Positions 11,985 through 22,155 are shown, numbered from the stretch's first letter. The stretch is 27,905 nucleotides of DNA from Lingula anatina (GCF_001039355.2 NW_019775674.1:157479-185383); one strand, 5' to 3'. Notes: generated by a model from the letters alone, not told the origin. Translations and numbers: made by a program.

Positions 11985-12148
11985 NNNNNNNNNNNNNNNN
12001 NNNNNNNNNNNNNNNNNNNNNNNNNNNNNNNNNNNNNNNNNNNNNNNNNNNNNNNNNNNNNNNNNNNNNNNNNNNNNNNNNNNNNNNNNNNNNNNNNNNN
12101 NNNNNNNNNNNNNNNNNNNNNNNNNNNNNNNNNNNNNNNNNNNNNNNN
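11985..12148. other. Assembly gap (164 N)
   Basis: Unresolved bases. Every apparent open frame spanning it is meaningless. The gap sits at the edge of an inverted repeat, a typical place for assembly to fail. Confidence 1.
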
Positions 12149-13501
12149 TTTTCTTTGACAGCAACATAAAAAGTGTTTAGGGAGAAAGTCACACAAAGAC
12201 CCGACGTTGTTTTGTCTTCAGCATTTCCTCTTCCTTGTTATCTGCAATTACTATCGTCAATTAATGAAATCGAGAAAGCAATTAAGTGACGGCACATTGA
12301 ATATAGTCACTAGGTGCATTTCGCTGAGTGTTTACAAGATCTAGCGACACATTTTATCGCCACGCGTTCTAGTTTGATTAGTGTAGAAAATTAAACAGTT
12401 ACTCTGGCGGCTCTCCGTCATTGCTATGAATCTGACATCGAATTTAGTCCAAAATATTAGTAAATTAAGAATTATTAGCTAAAACGTAAATTGCCCTAAT
12501 TTGTCAGATGATCAAAAATGCCGGTGATCCACGCGGAGGGTACGCTTTCCTGAAGGTAGCGGCGACGAACGGCGACGATATTTTTCTGAATAGTGAATGA
12601 ACCTTTATTAGTTACGAAAAGCCCCCTTTTCAACAGACGCGTTTAATTAATTATTTCATGTCACAAAGTTAATTTATACAGGCAAAACTTTATTCAAGGA
12701 AAGAGTTTCACGAAATGAACGAGAGTAAAATGTAAGTCGGCACAAATATAAGTCATACAACAATGAGTCATGTCATGGATCATGTTATGGGCCATGTCGG
12801 ATTATAAGGGCATACCTTAATGCAAAACAGTCTATCGTTTCTTCCACCGCGAGTCCCTTTATTTACTGTAATGTATTACTCATTACCCGTTTCATTTGAC
12901 ACTCTCTCTCTTTTTATCTCCCTTCCCCTTTCTCTTGTTAGAAGGAGGGTAAATAATTAAGCACTCAAAATCTGCTCCACAAATCTTCAGAAAAAACATA
13001 AGTCAACGAACCAGTGGGCTGATCCACAACATCCGACACAGCAGAATGAATCAAATAACAGCTAGCACAAATTTATATGCAGTTAGCTATAGTGTCACTA
13101 CATACATAATCAGCTGCACGCGCGAAGCTGTTGAACAAAAGGATAGTTCGCTACGGGAGACCGTTTGTTTACATAAATACTCTAAGGGGGCGTGGATACC
13201 CAGGCCACCAGGGGATTAGGCTAGTTACTATATGCCGTCAACAATCGTTTAGCGACCCTATCATTATACACTCTCTCTATTGTATTTTCCACCGCATTAA
13301 TCGCAGTGTACTCTTCAAATGGTCCACGGGGTAAATGTACACATTCTTAATCCAAATACGGTAACTCACGTGAACGCTTGCTGTCTTTCAAACAAATAAC
13401 ACCACCCCGTCCTTTGGGTTATCAAGGAGAAGTTTATTTTTTATATATTGACGAATGTTTTACTTTCTTTTTGGCATTATTCCGTCCCTACAGGAGTTTG
13501 A
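12149..13501. other. No gene seen
   Basis: Mixed-composition DNA without supported coding. A pyrimidine-rich stretch occurs at 12900-12938 and ATG/CATG steps at about 12760-12800. The end (CCGTCCCTACAG at about 13482-13493) resembles a splice acceptor ahead of the next fragment. Confidence 0.45.
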
Positions 13502-13627
13502 AAGTTTGTCGGTTTTATTGACCAAGTTTTAACGGAAACGGATCTACAAAAATTAACCCCGCCTGCGAAACGTACAGTCGAGGAAGCAATTTCCAAAATA
13601 ATAATTGAAATGGCAATGGAATCTTGA
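13502..13627 (+). other. Short coding-like fragment, unknown product
   Basis: After an acceptor-like CTACAG and an in-frame TGA at 13499-13501, 41 codons read FIDQVLTETDLQKLTPPAKR and TVEEAISKIIIEMAMES before TGA at 13625-13627. The alternation of charged and hydrophobic residues suggests a helical protein fragment. No family recognised. Confidence 0.2.
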
Positions 13628-14048
13628 TTTAAGGAAACTATACAATATCCGCCTAAAACTATTGACTAATTGTGACCTCAAATCTAGGTTACCCATTTAT
13701 CTTTTCTGTTAGATATTGAAAGTGCATTTTGGGAACTTTTTCACAAGACTTACTATTTTCTTTTTCTTGAGTTTTTGAATATAATGTTGTTGGACGTGCG
13801 GCTGGACTCTGTGCGACCACCCATCCACCCCCAGTTTCAGAGGTCAATGTAATCTCACCTTTGATATCTGTTATTAAAACAGCAAAACATCCTGAGCCCT
13901 GAATTTTAGGGTACGCTCCATTTCATCCACAACAAATATTTCACAGGACATGTAGACTAATTACCCTTGTAACTTTAATAAGAATTGTTTTGTCTGCACT
14001 GGGATATGTGCTCTGTTCTTTTATTTCGCCTTTCCAGCCTTCATACTT

Positions 14049-14085
<37 letters not shown>

Positions 14086-15044
14086 TTGCTTGTTTCGATG
14101 CATGTTATTCATGTATCTCTGTGAAGGTGCAGTTTAGTCAAAGTGATCACATCCTGTTAACTGCCAGTACAACACAATTCTCAGAAGGTCTGCAGGATAC
14201 AGGAGTTCGATAAGCACCAAATGTCAAGCTTCTGCTGTATATCTTTTGTTTTTTATTTGTCTTACTTAGTTATAATTACAGAATCAAGTTTCCAAGCCTC
14301 TATAAAACCTGTTTTTTCCTCTCCAGGGCATCTTATTTCTTTGGAAAACCGCGTGATTGAGTTCCGGATGTATGACGATATTCAGAACAAATACATTCGC
14401 ACAACACGAATGTATTCTTTCCCCAAAAATCATATTTTGTTTTAAGCACGTAAAACGATAAGAAACGTTTGCCAGGTGAGCAGGCTTTGTGTCTGAGATT
14501 ACAGTGTTGTAATTAGCAAGTCGGAAATGATAAATATTAAAAAGTAAGGCATTAGAAAGTTTTAATTAATTACCGTATTACTTTCTGCTTAAAGCTGCGT
14601 AAACATGATAACAGGAACCGGCTTCAAATAAGGACTAGAAAACAGAAAATGAAACCCGTTCCCAACAAGTGCCACTTACTGTAAACCCGGATTTTCCGGT
14701 TAATGACAAAACAGGATCTCACTTCAGCACGCTGACTCATTTAAACGCAATATGAAGCGAAAGCAAAACACATAATTTGGTTTTTTCATTAAATACACAA
14801 TTAGGATTTATGTGTTAAAAGCTTTTTATTAATATAATGTCGTTTAGATTAACACTTAAATAAGTTAAAAATATAGCTAAATTGCCAGAATTGTTTGTTT
14901 TCAGTTCGTTTTAAGGTTTAATTACGCTGACGTGAATTATTTCACTCTTCAACGTTATCAAATGTTTTAAAATGATAAACAAAATAGATAAATAAAGACA
15001 CTCATGTAAATTCTTTGTTGATAATTTTTACATTTGTGTCTCCT
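13628..15044. other. No gene seen; contains a CA microsatellite
   Basis: The only clear structure is the CA tract at 14050-14083. A short motif TATGA-GATATTCAGAACAA (about 14369) recurs in related form near 15257, hinting at a shared decayed repeat. Confidence 0.45.
14050..14083. repeat. (CA)17 microsatellite
   Basis: Perfect CA dinucleotide tract of about 34 bases. Confidence 0.97.
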
Positions 15045-15158
15045 ACCGTATGCGGGTCCGTGAGAAGTTGGAAGCTCGTCTCTCAGGTCGTATAGGGCTG
15101 GTGGACAGAACCTTCACGCCGAGTGTGAGAACTCTACCAACTGAGCCACGGAACCAAC
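15045..15158 (-). mobile_element. tRNA-derived SINE head
   Basis: The minus strand from about 15155 reads GGTTCCGTGGCTCAGTTGGT then AGAG. This is a tRNA acceptor and D arm containing a perfect RNA polymerase III A box (TGGCTCAGTTGG). The anticodon region (CTCACACTCGGCGTGAA) pairs poorly and lacks U33. A degenerate B-box-like GGTTCTGTCC lies at 15103-15112. A tRNA gene is excluded by the broken anticodon and T arms, so a tRNA-derived SINE or tRNA pseudogene fits best. The body and tail below 15100 are not defined. Confidence 0.5.
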
Positions 15159-15388
15159 CAGTACACTATTTTACTGTCAATCTCGATCATGCAGCTGTCT
15201 CCATTGGACGTCACTTCTGCCTCCTTTTGCCAACATTTAAGGACACTGAAGGATAATTATGATCGCATTCAGAACAAGTTGATCCGCGGACTAACAGATC
15301 CACAGGTCAAATATCGCTGACCCACTTAAAAGCAATGCCGACTAATCCCCTGATGGTCTCCCCGCCTCAACACGCGGCAATAAGCGGA

Positions 15389-15412
15389 TTAAACTTCGTA
15401 CCCGAAGTTTAA
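15389..15412. other. Perfect 10-bp hairpin
   Basis: TTAAACTTCG (15389-15398) and CGAAGTTTAA (15403-15412) pair perfectly across a 4-base loop. No gene lies next to it; 15160-15717 otherwise shows nothing I can name. Confidence 0.8.
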
Positions 15413-15717
15413 TGGCCAAGTCAACAAAATTGAATAACTTTTGGAGCCCCCTGTACTACCCGTCTCCCCTTCTTCCAGGCGGCAATTGCATCTCCTATTT
15501 GATTGACCAACTGTTCGCGGACAGTTCTCCAAACCCGGACCTATTGTTTAAGCTAAACCCAACATTTTTGCGCAATGCTGTATGCATGAAGACGGCTGAT
15601 ATTGCGAGTCCATTTGAAAACGCGTTTACTACACACTGACTGAAAGGTTTCAATTCTCTTTCTGGCATTTAAGCAGTTTGAGGGAAACAGGCTGGGCCCC
15701 GTGACAGCTATTTAAAT

Positions 15718-16060
15718 ATTCAACTGTATGCAACACCGATAACACGATAAGCGAAAAACTGTTTTACCTTTTGGCTTGAAACATACAGAACTGAAGAATA
15801 TTCATAATACGCAGGTCAGGTTTGAAAATCTGCATGATTGGGCTATTTTAATGGCATTAATGCTTTTTTCAATTTTTTTAGCATATATGCAACGCCGTAA
15901 ACACGATGAGTGAAAAACCATTTTACTTTAAACTTACAGAATTGATGACTATTCATAATACGCAGGTCAAGTTCAAAAACCTACATGATCGGCTTAATTT
16001 TACAAAAGTTTGCAGTTTTTTTCACTTTTTTCAGCATATGTACACTTATAACACATTTTA
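15718..16060 (+). repeat. Tandem repeat, period about 155-159 bp, two-plus copies
   Basis: Copy 1 (about 15725-15880) and copy 2 (about 15884-16030) share 'GCAAC.CCG.TAACACGAT', 'TATTCATAATACGCAGGTCA' and the T-rich close before GCATAT. A third copy starts at about 16034 and fades. It is a short, diverged satellite-like array with no coding content. It abuts the left end of element E. Confidence 0.85.
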
Positions 16061-16117
16061 AGGAAAATCGATTGGCCAATTGTCTTGAAATTCACACGAG
16101 TGATCAGTGTTATTGAA

Positions 16118-17425
16118 ATACAGACCGGACGCACGAATTTCAGGATCGTACGTCCCCTGCGATTTTTGGGTGTTGCAGAGGCCGTGGAGGTCGTAGAGGT
16201 AGAGGGAATTCTGTCTTGCGAGTCGCAAAGGCCACATGAGATGTCCTTTCAAGCAGGGATGCTAATTGCAAGGAGCGATGGCCGTGGAAATTGTACTCAT
16301 TTTTTGAGTTTGTCTTGCTTCCTGTGTACGTGGCACACACTCACCACTTACCAATTGTAAGTGACGGCGTGCATCAGTTTTGCTTCCTGTTCTCCTCTTC
16401 TTTCCTCTTCCTCCTCCTTTTTCTTACTACTATATGTTGTAAAGCAAATTACTTACACTTTCATTAATTACAGATAACAATTAAAGCGGAATTAAAAGAG
16501 TAAAAGGACAGAAAGTTATTGAGTGTAAGTCTCTCCAAGAGTCAACAAGTGTAGAACATGTTTTTAGTGTCAGAAAAAGATGGAAAAGGTCAAAGTCAGT
16601 AACAGTTAATGTGATTGGTTAATTTCATAACATATAATAATTTTGATCATCTATTTATCACATGATATAACTGAGTTTTGGATAAGGTCCAAATATGAGT
16701 AATTCAAATAATATTTTAGATATCTTTAATTGAAAACAAGCCTCTTAGGGATTACCTAATAAGGAAATGTTGCATAGTGACTTGCAACATGCGAATGGAC
16801 AATATTTTTGGTAATCACGCAAAGACAATTGAAAAGAAAACAAGTAAATGCGTGATCAGTACGGAGAATTGAGTACAAATATTTGTGAAGTTGTATGAAG
16901 CAAGAGTCGGTGAATAAACGTTCGAAAGCTCCAAACTGCTGTCGTCATTTCTCACTATAACATATATAAGCTTCTTTCTCTAGCCATTTGGAGGCATATT
17001 AGAAACTAAACTGAGCAAAAATTTGAAAAATTTAATTACTGTTGTACACGTTACACAGTCGACGTTCATTGTAAAGACACGAACGTACACCAGGCGGTGG
17101 GGTGACGCACGTGCGACGCATTCACAGTGTGCTCTCGACTTTGTCCGTTAGTTGTGAGGGCGTGCGCCTTACTCAACATGCAAAGGGCACTTGCTCCTTC
17201 ATTGCTTGCGACGTGCGTCTTGCACAACGCGCGTCTCTCTTGCTATCTCGCTGTTTGCAGGCTATTCGTAGAATCTTTTGGACATGTGCAACATCCTCCG
17301 TACGTGCTTACGTGCTTACTCGAAATTGCGTAAGAAGGACATGAGTGGGACGTGAGATTCTGAGCATAATTTGGACGCAAACAGTCCGTAAGAGCCCGTA
17401 CGGCCGGTTGTGACCGAGGCTTCAC
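16118..17425 (+). mobile_element. Element E, copy 1 (non-autonomous DNA transposon, interrupted)
   Basis: The left end begins near CAGACCGGACGCACGAATTT, a decayed form of the inverted terminus seen at 20438. The right end is CGGTTGTGACCGAGGCTT at 17425. The ends are thus inverted relatives (AAGCCTCGGTCACAACCGG type). Internal landmarks shared with 20447-22155 are GTTGCxGAGGCCGTGGAGGT, 'TTTGAGTTTGTCTTGCTTCC', the pyrimidine-rich tract, 'AAGCTTCTTTCTCT' and 'GTGAGGGCGTGCGCCTTACT'. A solo LTR splits it at 16435-16962. Without the LTR the element is about 780 bp. No transposase is seen; the short frames (VAEAVEVVEVE and similar) follow GAGGTC-type repeats and do not look real. Confidence 0.7.
16435..16962 (+). 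mobile_element. Solo LTR of an LTR retrotransposon (528 bp)
   Basis: The segment begins TGTTGTAAAG and ends CTATAACA, the TG...CA termini of an LTR with short inverted ends (TGTTRTA). TATA flanks both sides (16431-16434 and 16963-16966), a 4-bp target duplication. The related element at 20447-22155 lacks it: there the pyrimidine tract runs straight into TAAGCTTCTTT at 20762. AATAAA at 16913-16918 sits 45 bp before the 3' end, as a polyadenylation signal in the R region would. No gag or pol is present, so this is a recombination remnant. The clade is not determinable. Confidence 0.8.
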
Positions 17426-17957
17426 ATTGAATCAAGGTGGAGGGGAAGTCAATAGCGAAACATGTATTAACCTGATAGTGACACACGGGTGTCCATCATA
17501 CATATTTGTTAAATGTCGTGTTTGCATTACTACCGGTATAGTAAGCAGATCGAAGGAAGTGAATGAAGAAATGCCGTTCCGTTGGTGAAGCTGACCATAC
17601 TATTTGTAAAGCTGGGTGGGATTAACATCGACCATCTTGTCGTATTTACCCAGGGCAATCTGAAATCTTATACTTTCCTTTTACTGCGACATTTCATGAA
17701 CGGTTCAGGCAGACGTGTTGATCCAAGTATGCGTGTCTACAATATTTTGATATCACGGTGATTTGTCTGCTGACCTCATTGAGGTGATCTTTAGACTTGC
17801 ACGGTAGATAAATGTGCTTTAATACCATTACTCGTAACTAAAAATATGATTCATTACCTTGTGCACGACATACTGTATACCGCTTTAACAAACGTGTAAT
17901 ATTTACACATACTTTTAGATACGTCGTCGGGCTGCAGACTGTATGCTTCAGCAGTGT
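17426..17957. other. No gene seen
   Basis: No repeat or coding block supported. A short hairpin ACCTC ATTG GAGGT type lies near 17773. Confidence 0.45.
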
Positions 17958-18110
17958 TGGCTTAAATGTCTATATTCAAAGAAGAGTAAAGGAAGAGATA
18001 TATGGGAGCTGTAGCTAAAATGCTGCTATCAGAACATTTTTGTCATTTATTTTTGGTTTGGTTGAAATCCCATATACATGTACGACGGGAACTGGCTGAT
18101 TTTAACACCT
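17958..18110 (+). repeat. Repeat G, uninterrupted copy
   Basis: 'AGCTGTAGCTAAAATGCTGC' and 'TTTTTGGTTTGGTTGAAAT' align with 19515-19645. The flank GGGAACTGGCTGATTTT at 18088-18104 is the empty counterpart of the MITE insertion at 19653-19798. Confidence 0.8.
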
Positions 18111-18252
18111 AAGTGGGTAAAACGCCCCCCTCCCACCCTCACTGACTGCCTCACTCTACTTCTGCTATCAGTGCAGTTGTACACAGTGACATATCGTTTG
18201 ATAAGTTATCTATTGTCACGCAGCAAAATCAGGTGATGTTGTCAATAACCAG

Positions 18253-18410
18253 GGATCCGTATCTCGAAAGGCTCGCCATGGAATCGAGACGCTTGCGCAC
18301 GTGCCAAAGTGTCTCGATTCTATGGCCCCGTATTTCGAAATAGAATCGGTTATGGAATCGAGACACTTGCACACGTGCGCAACACAGCGAACCTTTCGAG
18401 ATGCGGAGCC
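18253..18410. mobile_element. MITE family M, member 1
   Basis: Inverted ends at 18253-18276 and 18387-18410 share CGTATCTCGAAAGG-type sequence with a few mismatches. CCAG precedes the left end (18249-18252) and follows the right (18410-18413), a possible 4-bp duplication. Inside, ATGGAATCGAGACGCTTGCG and a nearby inverted and a direct relative form further hairpins, with repeated CACGTG cores. No coding. Confidence 0.7.
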
Positions 18411-18531
18411 CAGGACCAAAGTCAAGGCTGTACTAACAGGGGACATATGATATCAGTCAGGAAATATAATTCATGTAGGTGTAAGCTACTTGTCAGCTTT
18501 AAGTCTAATTAATTTTGTCTTTTTTTAATCT

Positions 18532-18553
18532 AAAAAAAAAAATAATAAATAAA

Positions 18554-18602
<49 letters not shown>

Positions 18603-18640
18603 AATTAAATAATAATGATAATAATAATAAAATACATAGA
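18532..18640. repeat. A-rich (AAAT)n/(AAT)n tract
   Basis: A run followed by AAAT tetranucleotides to about 18603, then AAT/GATAAT steps. Simple sequence. Confidence 0.95.
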
Positions 18641-18785
18641 AAAAACACTTGACACTTGATATATCTAAATAGATTTTATGAATATTTTATAAAAATTGTC
18701 GTTAAAATATATATGTTGACAGAGAAGGGAAGAAGGCTTTGTGATAGTAGTTAGGAATAAGAACCATGCTGTACCTTTAATAAAT

Positions 18786-18787
<2 letters not shown>

Positions 18788-18821
<34 letters not shown>

Positions 18822-18896
18822 GGGGAGTGAGGAGAAGAGGAAATGAGGAATGAGAGAGAGACAGAGAGAAGAGACAGAGGTAAAGGAGAGAGAGAA
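18788..18896. repeat. (GA)n microsatellite and purine-rich tract
   Basis: Perfect GA units at 18788-18818 grade into an impure GA-rich stretch. Reading frames here (RERQREE and the complementary SLSLSL) are repeat translation. Confidence 0.95.
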
Positions 18897-19305
18897 GAGG
18901 ATGAGGAAAAAAGCATCTATTTTTCAATCTAATAATTGGTTGAAACAGCTGGAAAAAAGGGACCATTTAGCACATAGGAAGCAAACTGTACCTCTAAAAC
19001 ATAAACATTTGATAATTTGGGTGGTCTTTTTCTGGTATTTCTTCAAAGAAGTTCACCCAGGAAGTCTTCTACAATCAGCAGATAAAGTAACGTCCTTGGG
19101 TTTCCATACTCAGTGAGTTCTTGCACAAAGACGTTTTGTCAGGTTTTTCCACATTTTAAGTCTTCAATATGACATTCATTGAGCTCTGTTAAGACTTCCC
19201 TCTGATGGAGTAACAAATGGCGTCTCTCAAATGTCAGGTGATGTTGCTGACGTTATGAGTCCTAAAAATATTTTAGTGTCATGTAGTCATCTGGGAATAG
19301 AGCTA

Positions 19306-19449
19306 ATTATTTACAAATGCGATTGCTTTTATCACTAAATATAAGTTATCATTGCCATTGCAGCAAGTAACTCTGTTATCTGCAAACTCTTCAGTTATCA
19401 AAGTTTGATGACTTTCAGCAATATCCTGCATGTGTATAGCATCTCGACT
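19306..19449 (-). other. Coding-like fragment, minus strand
   Basis: 48 open codons between TGA and TAG read RDAIHMQDIAESHQTLITEE and FADNRVTCCNGNDNLYLVIK. Further minus-strand scraps downstream, such as VLTELNECHIEDLKCGKT, lie in other frames. Together they suggest a decayed coding sequence across about 19140-19450. No family recognised; it could be an old transposase or host exon. Confidence 0.22.
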
Positions 19450-19509
19450 TCAACTGCAAATGATGAGCTGGTGCACAGATGTTCGTTATTGCGAATTATA
19501 ACATCGAGT

Positions 19510-19825
19510 GTCGACCTCTAACAAAGGCTTAATATCTGAACAAACATTGAGGAGACAGATGCCAGCTGTAGCTAAAATGCTGCTATCAGAAAATATTTAT
19601 CATTCATTTTTGGTTTGGTTGAAATTCCGTATTCATGCGCCACGGGACCTAGGCCCCGTATCTCGAAAGCTTCACTATGTTGCGCACGTGCGCAAGCGTC
19701 TCGATTCCATAACTCGCCCATACTCGTCCCATGTAATACATTGTCTCCTCTATTTGATATAGCGATTCGCAATACGCGATGCTTTTGAGATACGGGGCAC
19801 TGGTTGATTTTTACGTCTCTATCCA
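19510..19825 (+). repeat. Repeat G, copy interrupted by a MITE
   Basis: Relative of 17958-18110 with the MITE at 19653-19798 inserted between ACGGGACCTAG and ACTGGTTGATTTTT. Confidence 0.75.
19653..19798. mobile_element. MITE family M, member 2 (146 bp)
   Basis: Ends GCCCCGTATCTCGAAAGC (19653-19670) and GCTTTTGAGATACGGGGC (19781-19798) pair with one mismatch in 18. The empty relative at 18088-18104 confirms insertion. Flanks (ACCTAG / CACTGG) suggest a decayed 5-6-bp duplication of ACTGG. It shares CGCACGTGCGCAAGCGTCTC with member 1 but lacks its inner duplication. Non-coding. Confidence 0.78.
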
Positions 19826-19827
19826 TG

Positions 19828-20243
19828 CTGGGCCCAGTTGGGTACAATTGTTCCTGTCTTTTATCAAAAATCTTAATAAATATACATATATTAGCTGCCT
19901 CAATTTTTTTCCATCAAATCTTCTGTAGAGGTATCATTTTTTGGATTGCCAACTTTGCCAAAAAGTTATATCTTTCCTCTGTGTAAACAGTGCACCGAAG
20001 TAAGAAATCACTCTCATCTTCTAATTCTTTTTTACATAATTAGCATTTTCTTTCATTTGAAGGTGTACTTGTATATAGTCCAGTTTCTACATGCAGAGGC
20101 AGAATGCCCATCCGAAAGTGAGTAAAAATTGATTTTTGTTTTCTATTTAAATCTAGGTGTAAATATTTTTCAGTTTTCAATTCTTTTTTTTTTATGTCAT
20201 ATATGTTCGGAGTTCGGGAAATTTCAAAATGTTTTCTTTCCAT
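19828..20243 (-). pseudogene. LINE ORF2 C-terminal fragment
   Basis: On the minus strand the frame reads LHLDLNRKQKSIFTHFRMGI, VETGLYTSTPSNERKC, a stop at about 20040-20042, then LCKKELEDESDFLLRCTVYT and EERYNFLAKL. The 'RxCxxC...EDExHFLLxCxxY...R' pattern is the zinc-knuckle-like C-terminal block of many LINE ORF2 proteins. The histidine of that block is D here. Two in-frame stops make it inactive. It carries the segment that would follow the LAIE block seen at 2690-2740, so both fragments may come from one LINE family. Confidence 0.75.
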
Positions 20244-20347
20244 CTAATTTGAATTTTTTCATAAAATATATTTTTTAATGTATTCTATATCCACAATTTG
20301 TTTGTTCGAAAAATGGGTTTTCATTATTGATGAGGTAAAAGAAAACA

Positions 20348-20438
20348 CCTCTACGACCTCCACGGCCTCCGCAACACTCAGAAATCGCAGGGGAAGTACG
20401 ATCCTGAAATTCTTGCATCCGGTTGTGACCGAGGCTTT
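20348..20438 (-). mobile_element. Element E terminus, inverted fragment
   Basis: Read on the minus strand from 20438: AAGCCTCGGTCACAACCGG, then AATTTCAGGATCGTAC, CCCCTGCGATTT, and GTGTTGCGGAGGCCGTGGAG, matching the left end of element E copy 1 (16118-16200). It is truncated at 20348. This is the best-preserved left terminus in the window. Confidence 0.75.
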
Positions 20439-20446
20439 AGGGTGGG

Positions 20447-22155
20447 TGTTGCGGAGGCCGTGGAGGTCGTAGAGGTAGAGGAAAGTCTGCCTTGCGAGTT
20501 GCAGGTGCCACATCAGATGTCCTTTCAAGCAGGGGCGCTAATTGCAAGGAGTGATGGCCGTGGAATTTGTACTCATTTCTTGAGTTTGTCTTGCTTCCTG
20601 TGTACGTGGCACACACTAACCACTTACAATGCAACGCACGGCGAAAGTAGTCCCTTTTGCCTCAGTTTTGCTTCACACTTAATTACCTCAGGTACTGACG
20701 GCGTACATCAATTTTGCTTCCTCTTTTCCTCTTCTTTCTTCCTCCTCCCTTTTTCTACTATGTAAGCTTCTTTCTCTTGCCTTTTGGAGGCTTATTAGAA
20801 ACTGAATTGAGCAAAAATTACACAGTCGACGATCATTGTAAAGACACGAGCGTGCTTCGTGAGCACGCCTTTTATCATCCCCAGAAATGCACTGCATGAC
20901 GTCACGCTTAGCCCACTGCGCATGCGTGCACTTTTAATGAGTTGCTAGATTGCCATAGGAAAATGAATGGGTTCGCGATTCGTGGGTAATTCGTGATAAT
21001 TGACAAACTTACGGTCTGATGCCGATAGACAGCAACGCTGTGCTATGCTTCAAGCAACTCCTGACCAAAAATCGCTAGGGTTTTTTAAAAATTTCTGTTT
21101 TACACACGTACTAAGAAGTTTGCCGTGTATTCCCTAGCCTATACCCTCAGCAAAACGCACATATTTTCAAAAATAGTGAGTTTAGACGGTAGATTCACTC
21201 AGAAACAAAGGCAAACTAATTCGTTGCCGACAGCACCAGCAGATAGCAGCACCATACAGAGTCTGATTAAAAACTGTCATGGCAATTGAAGAACTTTTAC
21301 CACTGTACAATGGAGTCCAAAAAAGCACTTGGCACAAGTGTGAAACTGCCCAGTGCAAGGCCAAGAATTCAATCCGTATTTTAAATCATATTATCAGATT
21401 CTACATAAATTTACTGACAATATCACTACTCAGTATTTAACTAATCTCTTAATCCGAAATTCCTATCATCATCATTTAATAATAGCGCAAAATTATTTTT
21501 TTCAGATTGCTCTTTATTTTAAATTTTAATGCTGCAACTGTTCCAAAATAATCTTGTAGTAAAGGAAAAATGTAAATAAGAAGTGGAAGACCAATTTTAC
21601 CCACATTATTCAATTATTTGAATATAAAAATAATAAGATCACGATTTAACAAATTAAATTAATCTTTCATGAACTCTTTCATGAATAACATATTAAACAA
21701 AATTAAAGTTATAAATTAGTGGTAATGGCTTATTCTGGAATATAAGACCTCTGCACATCATCAGTACCTGACTTGGCACAGTATAGTTACTACTTGGGTA
21801 CAGAGTTAGATTCAATAATGTGCTCTCAACTTTGTTTGTTAGTTGTGAGGGCGTGCGCCTTACTCAACACGCAAAGAGCACTTGCTCCTTCACTGCTTGC
21901 GACGTGCGTCTTGCACAACGCACGTCTCTCTTACTAAAACCGGGCGAGGGGAGCAAGTTACGCTTGCGGCCTCGCTGTTCTCAGGCTATTCGTAGAATCC
22001 TTTGGAGATGTCCAACATCCTCCGTACGTGCTTACGGGCTCTCTGCGAACTTGAAATTGCGTAAGAAGGACTTGCGTGGGACGTGAGATTATGCGCAAAA
22101 TTTGGACGCAAACAGCTCGTAAGAGCCCGTACGGCCGGTTGTTACCGAGGCTTAA
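20447..22155 (+). mobile_element. Element E, copy 2 (left end lost, long internal insert)
   Basis: 20447-20855 matches copy 1 from GTGTTGCxGAGG through CACAGTCGACG and AAGACACGA. 21820-22155 matches the copy 1 right half to CGGTTGTTACCGAGGCTT. Between them about 960 bp (20861-21815) replace a roughly 50-bp link in copy 1. The insert starts near a 7-bp hairpin, GCGTGCT-TCGTG-AGCACGC (about 20850-20868), and holds no recognisable gene. About 35 bp in the right half (AAAACCGGGCGAGGGGAGCA and on) are absent from copy 1. The right part forms the start of the duplicated unit. Confidence 0.7.
20897..20926. promoter_or_regulatory. CRE and NRF-1-like sites inside the element E insert
   Basis: A perfect palindromic CRE (TGACGTCA, 20897-20904) is followed by TGCGCATGCG (20917-20926), the core of an NRF-1 site. 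The pair is typical of animal CpG promoters, but no transcript start or exon is identified next to it. Confidence 0.35.

Noticed and set aside
11773-12196. Open frames of 76-135 codons
   Set aside because: They are held open by the run of N at 11985-12148.
15045-15158. Functional tRNA gene
   Set aside because: The D arm and A box are good, but the anticodon loop lacks U33, the anticodon stem mispairs and the T arm is missing a base.
15718-16060. CRISPR-like or regulated repeat array
   Set aside because: Units are about 155 bp, contiguous and diverged along their whole length, without short conserved repeats and unique spacers.
16058-16360. Overlapping open frames on both strands in element E (VAEAVEVVEVE and complement)
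   Set aside because: They recur in 20259-20765 as a consequence of the repeated GAGGTCGTGGAGG-type DNA, with no consistent frame, start or motif.
18751-19116. Open frames across the GA-rich tract
   Set aside because: Low-complexity translation (SLSLSL, RERQREE) extended into unique sequence by chance.
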